DNA of 64,000 nucleotides from Variovorax sp. PAMC26660 (GTDB lineage Bacteria; Pseudomonadota; Gammaproteobacteria; Burkholderiales; Burkholderiaceae_C), in NCBI RefSeq assembly GCF_014302995.1, contig NZ_CP060295.1, positions 4,703,501 to 4,767,500 on the forward strand, given 5' to 3'. Positions 50,801-59,617 of the stretch are shown piece after piece. The notes beneath the pieces were generated by a model, which saw nothing but the letters and a program-made list of their open reading frames with translations, searched no databases and was not told the DNA's origin. The first letter of the stretch is position 1, and every line of letters begins with the position of its first letter. A program made the translations under genes and the position numbers.

Positions 50801-51846
50801 CCTGCGGCCGCCACTGTGCTTTCGCTGCGCGCCTTGTAGAAGCGCAGGATGTGTTCCGCGCCATCGCCCAGCAGGAACTGCAGGACCGGGTCGGCATACC
50901 AGTTGAAGCGCGTGCTCACGCGCCACGACACGTCGATGCGCAACTCGGTGCCGCCGTTGCGCGGTGTCAGCGTGTAGGTGGAGTCGCGCAGGTCGAAGTA
51001 CTGGCCGCCGATCATGACGTGGTCGTCCAGCGCGCCGGCAGGGAAGGAGTCGGGCGTGAAGCGGTAGCGCCACTTCAGCACGCGGCCCGGTTGCCAGTCG
51101 GTGATGATTTCGTCGAAGTGCACGTTCTTTTGCCACTGCACCTGGCGCACGCGGCCCTCGGGCGTATCGACGGTCACGCCGGACACCGGCATCGGCACGC
51201 CGATGCGGTAGGCCCAGGCATCGCCGACTTCGCTCGGGCGGATGTCGCGCGCGTCGTTCAGCTCGTGCCACACGCGCTCGGTGGGCGCGGCGATGAAGAG
51301 CGTGCGAGAGGTGTAGGAGAACTGGTCGGGGTCGGGCAGTTGGGGCTCGATGGCTCCGAGTATCAGCGGCAGCATCGCGAAGCTGTACAGCGCGGGCTTG
51401 GGCCAGTTCGTGATGCGGCACACGATGCCCATTGCAAGGCCGCCAACGCTGCCCATGACCGCGAACAGCGGGATGATCACGATCGCGCAGATCAGGCCTT
51501 CGATGAAGATCGCCAGGGTGCCGGTCACGAACAGTGCGGTGGAGACCCAGGGCGCCCAGAGGTAGTAGCCCCAGCTGCGCCGTTCGGTGCGCTCGGCCAT
51601 GTAGACCGTGACCGCGCCGCAAAGCGAGGGCACGAAATAGACGAAGGAGCCGAGCATCGGCGAGAAGCGGTGGCCCGGTCCGCCGCTGAAGGCAATGCGC
51701 AGCAGCAGCGCGACCGCCGCGCCGGCCAGCAGGGGCCAGAACCAGGCGAAGGGCATGCGGCGACGGGGTTCATCAGTCGGCTCGCCGTCGTTGGGTGTGG
51801 CGGGCGCCAGTTCGGACAGGCGGGTGTCTTCGTGTTCTGTGCTCAT
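50797..51846 (-). CDS. Membrane protein with SRPBCC (START-like) domain
   Basis: 349 residues. Five or so hydrophobic helices between residues 30 and 165, then a cytoplasmic or periplasmic SRPBCC domain (TLFIAAPTERVWHELNDARDIRP, PEGRVRQVQWQKNVHFDEIITDW, LRIDVSWRVSTRFNWYADPVLQ). Such domains bind hydrophobic ligands. Coupled to the DUF4166 gene, which suggests the pair handles a lipid or polyketide-like molecule. A structured repeat lies directly upstream. Confidence 0.8.
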   Translation of the reverse strand: MSTEHEDTRLSELAPATPNDGEPTDEPRRRMPFAWFWPLLAGAAVALLLRIAFSGGPGHRFSPMLGSFVYFVPSLCGAVTVYMAERTERRSWGYYLWAPWVSTALFVTGTLAIFIEGLICAIVIIPLFAVMGSVGGLAMGIVCRITNWPKPALYSFAMLPLILGAIEPQLPDPDQFSYTSRTLFIAAPTERVWHELNDARDIRPSEVGDAWAYRIGVPMPVSGVTVDTPEGRVRQVQWQKNVHFDEIITDWQPGRVLKWRYRFTPDSFPAGALDDHVMIGGQYFDLRDSTYTLTPRNGGTELRIDVSWRVSTRFNWYADPVLQFLLGDGAEHILRFYKARSESTVAAAG

Positions 51847-51895
51847 GGGCTCCTGTGCTCCTTGTCGTCTGATTGTTGCGTTGTGTTTGACGTTT

Positions 51896-52139
51896 GTTGT
51901 TCAGGGCGACGCTCCCGCCGACACGGTGCTCTTTTTCGCGAATGTCCCCCGCTTCGCTCCTCCTTTATTTAGCTAAAAAGAGCCCCGTATCGGCGTGAGC
52001 GTTATGCGGAGCAGTCGTTGATCGGCGATCACCAGCAGCGTGCCCCTGTGCGAATGACACCGGGTGCTCCCCGCAGCGAAATAAAGGAGGAGCGAAGCGG
52101 GGGACATTCGCGGAGGGGAGCTCCTGGTGTCATTCGCAC
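51896..52139 (+). repeat. 243-bp structured intergenic repeat, copy 2
   Basis: Same architecture as the element at 26391-26633. It begins with the shared GTTGTTCAGGGCG and ends with GTGTCATTCGCAC. Left hairpin: GCTCTTTTT (51928-51936) pairs with AAAAAGAGC (51975-51983), where copy 1 has different but equally paired bases. Right hairpin: 52048-52072 pairs with 52115-52139, 23 of 25. Between them are a GTGAGCGTT and a GTTGATCGGC common to both copies. It lies between a membrane protein gene and a methyltransferase gene. Confidence 0.85.
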
Positions 52140-52166
52140 TCGCCTCGAACAGCAGCGCCAAAGAAC

Positions 52167-53111
52167 TCAGGCACTGCGAGTAGCCGTCACCATCCCGTAG
52201 TCGAAGTCCCGCCAGAACATGCCGAGCGCCAGCGCGCAGTAACTCGCCACGATGTGCTTGCGGCGCCAGGGGCTCAGCCGGCCGCGCGCCTTCCAGAGTT
52301 CGGCCAGCGTGAACCGCGTGGCCAGCACGGGGATGTGCAGCGCGCTGGGCGCGATACGCCAGCGCAGCGACTTGAACTGGATGTCCTCGAAGCCGTTGTT
52401 GCGCAGAGCGGCAGTGAAGTCTTCGCGCATGGCCAGCGTCGGCACGGCCCAGCTGTCGGCCCACAGGCGATGCAGCCAGCCGGCGATGCGACCGGGCTTC
52501 TTGCGCAGCAGGAAACCGTCGATCACCACCAGCCGTGCGCCGGGCTTCAGCAGACGCGCGGCCTCGCGCACGAAGTCGACCTTGGCGGTGCCCTCGGCGT
52601 AGCAGGCGCTTTCGAGGGCCCAGGCGCCATCGGCCTGCGCGGCGGGCAGGCCGGTGCGCGTGTAGTCGGCTTCGATGTGCGCGACGCGATCGGCCACGCC
52701 GGCCTTGGCGTCGAGCCGCGCGGCGATGCCGTTTTGTACCGGTACGTTGGTCACTGTGACCGCATAGAGCGAAGCGTCGTCGCCGACCAGCGTGCGCGCG
52801 GTGGCGCCGGCGCCGCAGCCCAGGTCGAGTACGCAGCGGCGCTGCGAAGGGCTCGCCGCTTCATCGAGCTTGAGCGCCCGGCCGACCGCACGATTCATCT
52901 CCACCAGCATGCCTTCGCGCCGCAGCGGGTTGAGGCCGAGGCGCCAGAAGCCGAAGTGCATGTTGTAGCTCGGGCTCCAGGCGCTGTAGTCGACGGCGAC
53001 CTCGGTGAAGTAGTCCTGCGTGTCTTCGCGTGTGATCGGCGAGGCCATCGCGGGTCGTGCCGCTTCGGACGTGCCGGGCATGCGGAAGTCGGGCTGGAAG
53101 ACGTTGGGCAT
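52167..53111 (-). CDS. Class I SAM-dependent methyltransferase
   Basis: 314 residues. SAM motif I is VLDLGCGAGATARTL; the post-I region VTVTNVPVQNGIAARLDAKAG and ALESACYAEGTAKVDFVREAARLLKPGARLVVID follow. The order and the long helical C terminus resemble tocopherol, sterol or cyclopropane-type small-molecule methyltransferases. It follows the DCC gene on the same strand. Substrate probably lipid-like from context. Confidence 0.85.
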   Translation of the reverse strand: MPNVFQPDFRMPGTSEAARPAMASPITREDTQDYFTEVAVDYSAWSPSYNMHFGFWRLGLNPLRREGMLVEMNRAVGRALKLDEAASPSQRRCVLDLGCGAGATARTLVGDDASLYAVTVTNVPVQNGIAARLDAKAGVADRVAHIEADYTRTGLPAAQADGAWALESACYAEGTAKVDFVREAARLLKPGARLVVIDGFLLRKKPGRIAGWLHRLWADSWAVPTLAMREDFTAALRNNGFEDIQFKSLRWRIAPSALHIPVLATRFTLAELWKARGRLSPWRRKHIVASYCALALGMFWRDFDYGMVTATRSA

Positions 53112-53177
53112 CGAGGCTCCTTCGGACGTTGGTTTCTTGTGATTCCCAGGGGGCGTGACAGCGTGATTCGTTCGTTC

Positions 53178-53609
53178 TCAGACGCGGCAGTTGTCGTCTG
53201 CGCAGGTGACCGGCGCGATGGCGCCACGTCCCACGAGCCGCGCGACAAGCCATCGCGGCAGCCGGTAGCGGTTGCGCGCGAGCCCGGCGTAGGCACGATC
53301 GGCCAGCGCCCCGACGAGCGGCAGGTCAAGCAGGAAGCCGCCAGCCGGCAGGCCCACCGCCGTGCGGCAGGCGCGGATGGCGCCGACGCCGGACAGCACG
53401 CGGCCGCTGGCATCGACCGCGTGCATCGCCGTCATCAGCGCTTCACGCGGGGCCGGGCCGCCTGAGAAGTCGGTGGGCGAGCAATCGACAAGATCCAGCC
53501 GACCGGCTGCGTCGCGCGCCTTCATGGCGCCCATTTCGGCCACGCAAAGCGCGCAGGTGGCGTCGAAGTAGACGGTGAGCGGGTACGTGACGAGGGCGGT
53601 GCTGGTCAT
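53178..53609 (-). CDS. DCC-family thiol-disulfide oxidoreductase-like protein (DUF393)
   Basis: 143 residues. TVYFDATCALCVAEMGAMKARD carries the DxxCxxC signature (Cys19, Cys22 approximately), followed by LVDCSPTDF and AVDASGRVLSGVGAIRAC, as in DUF393. The family is thioredoxin-like and of uncertain function. Situated between a GbsR-type regulator gene and a methyltransferase gene in one direction. Confidence 0.87.
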   Translation of the reverse strand: MTSTALVTYPLTVYFDATCALCVAEMGAMKARDAAGRLDLVDCSPTDFSGGPAPREALMTAMHAVDASGRVLSGVGAIRACRTAVGLPAGGFLLDLPLVGALADRAYAGLARNRYRLPRWLVARLVGRGAIAPVTCADDNCRV

Positions 53610-53670
53610 GGCGTTCTTTTTTCTCGATATTTCAGTTGAAACAGAAATTGATAGGCAAAAAAAAGAGAAC

Positions 53671-54273
53671 TCAGATCATCGGAAGACTGGCGTGGTGCGC
53701 GTCGGGGTCTTCGCCCTTGCCACCGCTGCCACCCTTGTCCGTGGACGCGGCATCACCACGCACGAACTTCTGCACGCTGGCACCCAGTGTCAGCACCTTG
53801 TCGAGCGTGCCGGGCGACAGCCGCAGCATCTCGTCGGCCCAGGTCGCGAGCTTGTCCATGAGTTCCATGGTGGATCGGATGCGGTCCTGCGCGTCGGCCG
53901 GTTCCTTCTGGAAGTCGGGGCTGGTGACCAGCTCGCGCAGCATGCGGACCGTGGGGTCGAACTCGCGCTCCTTGCGCTCGCGAACGACCGTGCGGAACAG
54001 TTCCCACACGTCGACGCTGGTCTCGAAATAGTCGCGGCGGTCGCCCATGGTGTGGGTGACGCGCACGAGATTCCAGGCCTGCAGTTCTTTCAGGCTGTTG
54101 CTGACGTTGGAGCGCGCAACGCCCAGCGTGTCGGACAGCTCTTCGGCGTGCATCGGCTTGCCGTGGGCGAAGAGCAGTGCGTGGATTTGCGAGACGGTGC
54201 GGTTGACGCCCCACATGGACCCCATTTCGCCCCAGTGCAGGACGAACTTGCGTTGAATGTCAGTGAGTTCCAT
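53671..54273 (-). CDS. GbsR/MarR family regulator
   Basis: 200 residues from the ATG at 54273. The winged-helix region is VSQIHALLFAHGKPMHAEEL with SDTLGVARSNVSNSLKELQAW and GDRRDYFET (wing), typical of GbsR-type regulators; a helical dimerisation part and a charged Gly-rich tail follow. First gene of a likely operon with the DCC protein and methyltransferase, and divergent from a radical SAM gene. Two inverted repeats lie in the divergent region. Confidence 0.87.
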   Translation of the reverse strand: MELTDIQRKFVLHWGEMGSMWGVNRTVSQIHALLFAHGKPMHAEELSDTLGVARSNVSNSLKELQAWNLVRVTHTMGDRRDYFETSVDVWELFRTVVRERKEREFDPTVRMLRELVTSPDFQKEPADAQDRIRSTMELMDKLATWADEMLRLSPGTLDKVLTLGASVQKFVRGDAASTDKGGSGGKGEDPDAHHASLPMI

Positions 54274-54297
54274 GGCCGTGAGTTTAGGATTTCCTAT

Positions 54298-54371
54298 ATT
54301 TCTGTCAATAGAGAAATGTAAAAACAGAGTGGTGCCTGCGAATCGGTGGAATACTGTATGAATAAACAGTA
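54298..54371. promoter_or_regulatory. Two inverted repeats in regulator/radical SAM divergent region
   Basis: ATTTCT (54298-54303) with AGAAAT (54312-54317), and TACTGT (54352-54357) with ACAGTA (54366-54371). Both are 20-bp sites with 8-base spacers, 54 bases apart start to start, so they may be two operators for the GbsR-type protein. Confidence 0.5.
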
Positions 54372-54393
54372 AATTCCACGCGAAGGATTTGCC

Positions 54394-55488
54394 ATGCCCG
54401 CTGCCCAGGTTCCCATTCACATCATCAAGGGCCGTGGTGCGGCCACGCGGCTGGCGCACCGTTTCTCGAAGGACGAGCGCGACGCCTTCGACGACGGCTG
54501 GGGCACGCTCGAAGACGGCGCCGCCGAGGCCGAAGGCCTGATGCCGATTGCGACCGAAGTGCGCTTCGAGGACGTGAAGTCGGTGCTTACCGAAAACGAC
54601 TCGCCCGACATCTACTTCGACCGCGCGCTCAATCCTTATCGCGGCTGCGAACACGGCTGCATCTACTGCTTTGCGCGGCCCACGCACAGCTACCTGAACC
54701 TTTCGCCCGGCCTGGACTTCGAGACCAAGCTGATCGCCAAGCGCAACATCGTCGAGGTGCTGCGCGCCGAACTCGGGCGCAAGAGCTATCGGCCGAGCCA
54801 GATCGCGATCGGCACCGCCACCGACTGCTACCAGCCCATCGAGCGCGAGTTGCGGCTCACGCGCTCGGTCATCGAACTGCTGAAAGAAGTGCGGCATCCC
54901 TTCGCGCTGGTCACCAAGTCGAGCGCGATCGAACGCGACCTCGACCTGATCGCGCCGATGGCGGCCGAGCACCTGGCGGCCGTGTACATCACCATCACCA
55001 CGCTCGACGGCGAACTGGCCCGCAAGCTGGAGCCGCGCGCGGCCGCGCCGCATCGGCGCCTGCGCACCATCCGCACGCTGGCCGAGGCGGGCGTGCCGGT
55101 GGGCGTGAGCGTGGCGCCGCAGATTCCCTTCGTCACCGAAGACATGGAGCATGTGCTCGAAGCGGCATGGGAGGCGGGTGCACGCCGCGCCTTCTACACG
55201 GTGGTGCGGCTGCCATGGGAAGTGGCCCCGCTGTTCAAGGAATGGCTGGAGCTGCACTACCCGCAGCGCGCGGACCGCATCATGGCGCGCATCCACGACA
55301 TGCGCGGCGGCAAGGACTACGACGCCGACTTCGCCACGCGCATGAAGGGCAGCGGGCTGTGGGCCGACCTGATCCACCAGCGCTTCCAGAAGGCGACGAA
55401 TCGCCTGGGCTTCAACCGCGAGCGGATTCCGCTGGACCTCACCGCGTTCCGACCACCTGGCGCTGTGGGGCAGGGCAACCTTTTCTGA
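54394..55488 (+). CDS. PA0069-family radical SAM protein
   Basis: 364 residues. The iron-sulfur motif is NPYRGCEHGCIYCFARP (Cys85, Cys89, Cys92; CX3CX2C). Segments IAIGTATDCYQPIERELRLTR, FALVTKSSAIERDLDLIAPM and VGVSVAPQIPFVTEDMEH are the strands of the radical SAM barrel related to spore photoproduct lyase-like proteins. Reaction unknown. Located next to a divergent GbsR regulator gene. Confidence 0.9.
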   Translation: MPAAQVPIHIIKGRGAATRLAHRFSKDERDAFDDGWGTLEDGAAEAEGLMPIATEVRFEDVKSVLTENDSPDIYFDRALNPYRGCEHGCIYCFARPTHSYLNLSPGLDFETKLIAKRNIVEVLRAELGRKSYRPSQIAIGTATDCYQPIERELRLTRSVIELLKEVRHPFALVTKSSAIERDLDLIAPMAAEHLAAVYITITTLDGELARKLEPRAAAPHRRLRTIRTLAEAGVPVGVSVAPQIPFVTEDMEHVLEAAWEAGARRAFYTVVRLPWEVAPLFKEWLELHYPQRADRIMARIHDMRGGKDYDADFATRMKGSGLWADLIHQRFQKATNRLGFNRERIPLDLTAFRPPGAVGQGNLF

Positions 55489-55519
55489 CGCTCGCAGGCC
55501 GCCGGTCGCGCTCGCAAGC

Positions 55520-56506
55520 TCACTCCATCGTGGCGCCTGAGTTGCGAACCAGTTCCGCGGCCTCTGGCATCTGCTTTCTGACGAACAGCCAGTATTCGTC
55601 GATCGACAGCGGCCTGGCCGCAAGCGCGCCTTGGTCGGCGAACTGCTTCTGGATCTCCCGGCTCTCGATGGTCTTGATCAGCGCGGCGTTCAGCGTGTTC
55701 AGCGCAGGGCGCGGTGTGTTGGCGGGCGCGACGAGCCCGTACCAGCTGTCTGTGTAGAAGCCCGCCACGCCCGCTTCCTCGAAGGTGGGCACGTCGGGCA
55801 GGGCAGGCAGACGCTGTCGGGCCGCCACGGCCAGTGCACGCAGCTTTCCTGAACGAATGAAAGGAGTCGCTCCCGTGGTGATGATCGTGTCCACACGGCC
55901 CGCGATCAGTTCGACCATTGCCGGGGCCGTGCCCTTGAACGGTATGTGCGTCATATCGACGCCGGTGAGCTTCCTGAATGCGGCGGCGGCCATGTGCTGC
56001 GAAGAGCCGACGCCGGCCGAGCCGTAGTTCAGCTTGCCCGGGTTCGCCCGCGCGAACTGGACGAGGTCGTGCATCGTGTGGAACGCAGACGCCACGGGCA
56101 CCAGCAAAGTCCCGGGCGACGTGCTGATCATGCCGACGGGAGCGAAGTCTTCCATGGGGCGGTAGCCGAGCTTCGGGTACAGCGCCGAGTTCCACCCATG
56201 TGATGCAACCGTGGCGAGCATGAGGGTGTAGCCATCGGGCCTGGCCCTTGCGACGAACTCGGAGCCGATGTTTCCGCCCGCACCCGGCCGGTTGTCCACG
56301 ATGAGCTGCTGGCCGAGCAGCACCGACATCTGCGCGGCGATGGGCCTGGCCACGTTGTCCGCCGGGCCGCCGGCCGGCCATCCCACGACCAGGGTGATGG
56401 GGCGCGTGGGGTAGCCGGTCTGTGCGCGGACGCTCGCATGCGCTGCGCCGAGGGCGGCAAGGGCCACGCAGATCTGCCTGCGATTGAATCCGGAGGTGGT
56501 CTTCAT
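55520..56506 (-). CDS. Bug/TctC-family periplasmic solute receptor
   Basis: 328 residues from the ATG at 56506 (GGAGACAAC upstream). Signal peptide RRQICVALAALGAAHASVRAQ; Bug motifs TRPITLVVGWPAGGPADNVAR, VDNRPGAGGNIGSEFVARARPDGYTL and IPFKGTAPAMVELIAGRVD. Last gene of the LysR-controlled transporter operon, eight bases after the ABC ATPase gene. It may bind the same compound or a keto-acid relative. Confidence 0.92.
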   Translation of the reverse strand: MKTTSGFNRRQICVALAALGAAHASVRAQTGYPTRPITLVVGWPAGGPADNVARPIAAQMSVLLGQQLIVDNRPGAGGNIGSEFVARARPDGYTLMLATVASHGWNSALYPKLGYRPMEDFAPVGMISTSPGTLLVPVASAFHTMHDLVQFARANPGKLNYGSAGVGSSQHMAAAAFRKLTGVDMTHIPFKGTAPAMVELIAGRVDTIITTGATPFIRSGKLRALAVAARQRLPALPDVPTFEEAGVAGFYTDSWYGLVAPANTPRPALNTLNAALIKTIESREIQKQFADQGALAARPLSIDEYWLFVRKQMPEAAELVRNSGATME

Positions 56507-56514
56507 GTTGTCTC

Positions 56515-57273
56515 CTAGTGCGAACGCAGGTCTGCCAGAAATTTGCGTGCGCGCTCGGTGCCAGGGTTGGAGAAGAAGCTCGTCGGTGAACCGGTCTCCA
56601 GCAGGCAACCCTGGTCCATGAACCAGACCTGGTCTGCCACCTCGCGCGCGAAGTTCATCTCGTGCGTCACGCACATCATCGTCATGCCGTCGCGGGCCAG
56701 CGACTTCATCACCTGCAGCACCTCGCCGACCATCTCGGGGTCAAGCGCGCTCGTCGGTTCGTCGAAGAGGATGGCCGGCGGATCCATCGCGAGCGCCCGG
56801 GCGATGGCCACGCGTTGCTGTTGGCCGCCCGACAACTGGCCCGGAAATGCGTCCGCCTTGGAAGCCAGGCCCACACGCTCGAGCAATTCGAGCGCGCGAG
56901 CCCTGGCCTGTGCGCGCTTCTGCTTGCGAACGTTCACAGGGCCCAGCATGATGTTCTGGGCCACCGACAGATGCGGAAACAGGTTGAAGCTCTGGAACAC
57001 GAAGCCCACGTGGCTGCGAAATCTGTTGATGTCGAGCGATGGCGCGTTCACGTCCTGGCCGTCGAAACGGATGGTGCCGCCCTGGATGGTCTCCAGGCGG
57101 TTCACGGTGCGTATCAGCGTCGACTTACCGGACCCCGAAGGGCCGCAGACCACGACGACTTCGCCCTTGCGAACCTCCGCGCTGATGTCGTTCAGCGCGC
57201 GGTAGTCGCCATACCACTTGTTCACGAGATCGAAGGCGATGAGGGCAGGAGTGGGGGTCGAAGACATGTTCAT
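56515..57273 (-). CDS. Polar amino acid ABC transporter ATP-binding protein
   Basis: 252 residues. Walker [10 protein letters not shown] (44-52), the Q-loop [10 protein letters not shown], the signature [15 protein letters not shown], Walker [14 protein letters not shown] and the switch His in [13 protein letters not shown] are all intact. GlnQ/HisP class. The start overlaps the stop of the permease gene by four bases. Confidence 0.95.
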   Translation of the reverse strand: MNMSSTPTPALIAFDLVNKWYGDYRALNDISAEVRKGEVVVVCGPSGSGKSTLIRTVNRLETIQGGTIRFDGQDVNAPSLDINRFRSHVGFVFQSFNLFPHLSVAQNIMLGPVNVRKQKRAQARARALELLERVGLASKADAFPGQLSGGQQQRVAIARALAMDPPAILFDEPTSALDPEMVGEVLQVMKSLARDGMTMMCVTHEMNFAREVADQVWFMDQGCLLETGSPTSFFSNPGTERARKFLADLRSH

Positions 57274-58031
57274 GCGGCTTGCTCGGGTGCGATGGGCCCG
57301 GCGGCAGCGGGCGCAAGACCCGTCGCCGGCCGGAAGGTGCCTTCGCGCCGCGTGGCAATGCGGCGCTCCAGGAAGCGTGCCAGCCGCGTCAGCGAGAAGC
57401 ACAGGCAGAAGTAGATGGCCGCAAGAATGAAGTACACCTGAAACGGCTGCGTCATGAGCGAGCTGTTGATCTGGTTGGCCGCGAACGTCACTTCGTTCAC
57501 GCTGATCACGTAGCCCAGCGAGGTCTCCTTGATGGTGGAGACGAACTGGCTGACCAGCGCCGGCACCATGTTGTAGAGCGCCTGCGGCAGCAAGACCTTC
57601 GTCATCGTCTGGATGTAGCTCAGCCCCACGGCACGCGCCGCTTCGGTCTGCCCGCGCGGCAGTCCCTCGATGCCGGCGCGCACGATCTCGGCCAGGTAGG
57701 CCGCCTGATAGATCACCAGCGTGATCACCATGGTCGTGAACCCGCTCACCATGCGCCCGGTCAGCACGGGCACGAAGAAATAGACCCAGAAGATGAACAT
57801 GAGCAGCGGCACGCCGCGCACCACGTAGATCACCGCCATGGCAGGCATGCGCAGCCAGCCGAAGGGGCTGATGCGTGCCAGCGCAATCGCAACGCCGAGG
57901 GGAAAGGCCAGCAGCAGGCCCAGCGCGGAGAGAACCAGCGTGATCGCCAGCCCGCCCAGCGGCCCGTTCGGGTACTGGCCGACCAGCAGCAGGACGCCGT
58001 ACTCGCGCAGGATGGAGAAGATGCTGTCCAC
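57270..58031 (-). CDS. Polar amino acid ABC transporter permease
   Basis: 253 residues with about five membrane helices. The HEQ/HisM-family pattern is present: [19 protein letters not shown] near the start, the EAA loop [21 protein letters not shown], and [18 protein letters not shown]. It pairs with the second permease gene (three bases upstream) as a heterodimer. Confidence 0.93.
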   Translation of the reverse strand: MDSIFSILREYGVLLLVGQYPNGPLGGLAITLVLSALGLLLAFPLGVAIALARISPFGWLRMPAMAVIYVVRGVPLLMFIFWVYFFVPVLTGRMVSGFTTMVITLVIYQAAYLAEIVRAGIEGLPRGQTEAARAVGLSYIQTMTKVLLPQALYNMVPALVSQFVSTIKETSLGYVISVNEVTFAANQINSSLMTQPFQVYFILAAIYFCLCFSLTRLARFLERRIATRREGTFRPATGLAPAAAGPIAPEQAA

Positions 58032-58034
58032 GGC

Positions 58035-58733
58035 TTATCTCGCGCTGATGCGGTAGCGGCTTTCCAGCCGGGCGCCCGCCGTCATGATCAGCAGGGAAAC
58101 GCCCAGGTAGATCACCGTCGACAGCAGATACACCTCCACTGTCTTGAACGACTGGCTCTCGATTTCCCGCGTGGCATAGGTCAGTTCCGCAACACCGATG
58201 GTCATGGCCAGGCTGGTGTTCTTGAACAGCAGCACCGTGTGGCTCACCAGGGTGGGCAGCGCGATGCGCAGCGCCTGCGGCAGCACCACCAGGCGCGACG
58301 CCTGCAGGTAGGACAGGCCGATGGCACGCGCCGCTTCCAGCTGCGACTTGGGAATCGACCGGATGCCGGCGCGCAGCCCTTCGGAGACGTAGGCTGCCAT
58401 GCACAGGCCGATGGCGATCAGGGCCAGCAGGAACTCGCTGTCGTGGGCATTGAGCCATTGCTGTGCCGCATGCGGCAGCAGCGCCGGCATGCCGAAGTAC
58501 CAGAGGAAGACCTGCACCAGCATGGGCACGTTCTGGTGGTACTCGACATAGCTCGCGACGAAGGCCTTTGCCACGCGGTTGTCCGCCATGCGTATCACGG
58601 CCAGCACCGTACCCAGGATCAGGGCGAACAGCCACGCTGCCAGCGTGAGCTCGAACATCGTGAGCACGCCATGCCATATCCATTGCGGATATTCCCCTCG
58701 CGCCAGTACAGAGAAGTCGATCTTGCTACCCAC
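58035..58733 (-). CDS. Polar amino acid ABC transporter permease
   Basis: 232 residues, about five membrane helices, with [19 protein letters not shown], the EAA loop [21 protein letters not shown] and [18 protein letters not shown]. It is the paralogue and partner of the following permease. The receptor gene lies immediately upstream. Confidence 0.93.
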   Translation of the reverse strand: MGSKIDFSVLARGEYPQWIWHGVLTMFELTLAAWLFALILGTVLAVIRMADNRVAKAFVASYVEYHQNVPMLVQVFLWYFGMPALLPHAAQQWLNAHDSEFLLALIAIGLCMAAYVSEGLRAGIRSIPKSQLEAARAIGLSYLQASRLVVLPQALRIALPTLVSHTVLLFKNTSLAMTIGVAELTYATREIESQSFKTVEVYLLSTVIYLGVSLLIMTAGARLESRYRISAR

Positions 58734-58760
58734 GTCGTGCGCCTCGTTACATTGCCGTGC

Positions 58761-59579
58761 TCAACCCTTGATCTGTTCGACCCTGAAGGCGCGCTGCATC
58801 TTGTAGGAGGTCCCCGCGCCCAGCCACCGGTTGAAGATCTGCTGTGCCTCGCCGGACTTTTCCATCGCCTGCAGCGTGGTGTTCACATGCTTGATGAGGC
58901 CCGCTTCTTCCTTTCGCATGCCGATGCCCCAGGGCTCCAGCACCAGGGAGGGTTCCAGCACGACGATGGGCACGGTGCTCTCGGATTGCTGGCGGAACTT
59001 CGCGAGATTGAGTTCGGAGGCCGCCAACCCCTCCACCTTGCCCTGCTGCATTGCGAGGAAGGCGCTGGGTGGGTCCTGGAAAGTGATGGTCGCAGCACCC
59101 GGAATCACCTTGCGCACCAGCATCTCGGAGCTGGAGCCCTTGACCGCGCTGACGCGTTTGCCCGCCAGGTCCTTGAGGGCCGTGAAGCCGCTGTCCTTGC
59201 GCGCGGCAACCTTCTGCTCGCTCGCGAAATACTGGTCACTGAAGGCAATCTGCTCGGCACGCTCGGCGCTCCATCCCAGGTTGGCAATCACGGCATCGAC
59301 GCGGCCTTGCTGCAGCTCGGGGATGCGCGCAGCCACCGAGATGAGCTTCAGCTCCAGCTTGACACCCAGCGACTTGGCCAGTGCCTTGCAGAAGTCCACG
59401 TCGTAGCCCTCCACTTCGCGCGTCTGGGCATTGGAAAAGCTGAACGGCTCGGCCGTCCCGAGGGTGCCGCAGGTGAACACACCCTTGGCCTTGATGTCGG
59501 CGAGCTGGTCCGCGCAGGCCAGGTTGGCCAGCAATGCCAGGCAGGCGCCGGCGATAAGGGTCGATGCGCTCTTCTTCAT
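58761..59579 (-). CDS. Family 3 amino acid ABC substrate-binding protein
   Basis: 272 residues. Signal peptide ending LACADQ. The receptor fold shows GTLGTAEPFSFSNAQTREVEGYDVDFCKALAKSLG and RVDAVIANLGWSAERAEQIAFSDQYF, the usual ligand-binding segments of the GlnH/ArtI class. The Arg in SAERAEQI and Asp region suggest an alpha-amino-acid ligand. The linked aminotransferase and aldolase genes suggest a 4-hydroxylated or branched acidic amino acid. Confidence 0.92.
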   Translation of the reverse strand: MKKSASTLIAGACLALLANLACADQLADIKAKGVFTCGTLGTAEPFSFSNAQTREVEGYDVDFCKALAKSLGVKLELKLISVAARIPELQQGRVDAVIANLGWSAERAEQIAFSDQYFASEQKVAARKDSGFTALKDLAGKRVSAVKGSSSEMLVRKVIPGAATITFQDPPSAFLAMQQGKVEGLAASELNLAKFRQQSESTVPIVVLEPSLVLEPWGIGMRKEEAGLIKHVNTTLQAMEKSGEAQQIFNRWLGAGTSYKMQRAFRVEQIKG

Positions 59580-59617
59580 GGAACTACTCCGGAAAAGTTG
59601 TACGGAACGATGAAACG

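Noticed and set aside
53610..53670. T-rich and A-rich arms (GTTCTTTTTT and AAAAAGAGAAC) as a terminator of the GbsR gene
   Set aside because: Pairing is interrupted and the segment also carries the ribosome site of the next gene; not convincing.
54274..55623. Upstream extension of the GbsR-type regulator frame on the minus strand
   Set aside because: Antisense to the radical SAM gene; winged-helix protein starts naturally at 54273.
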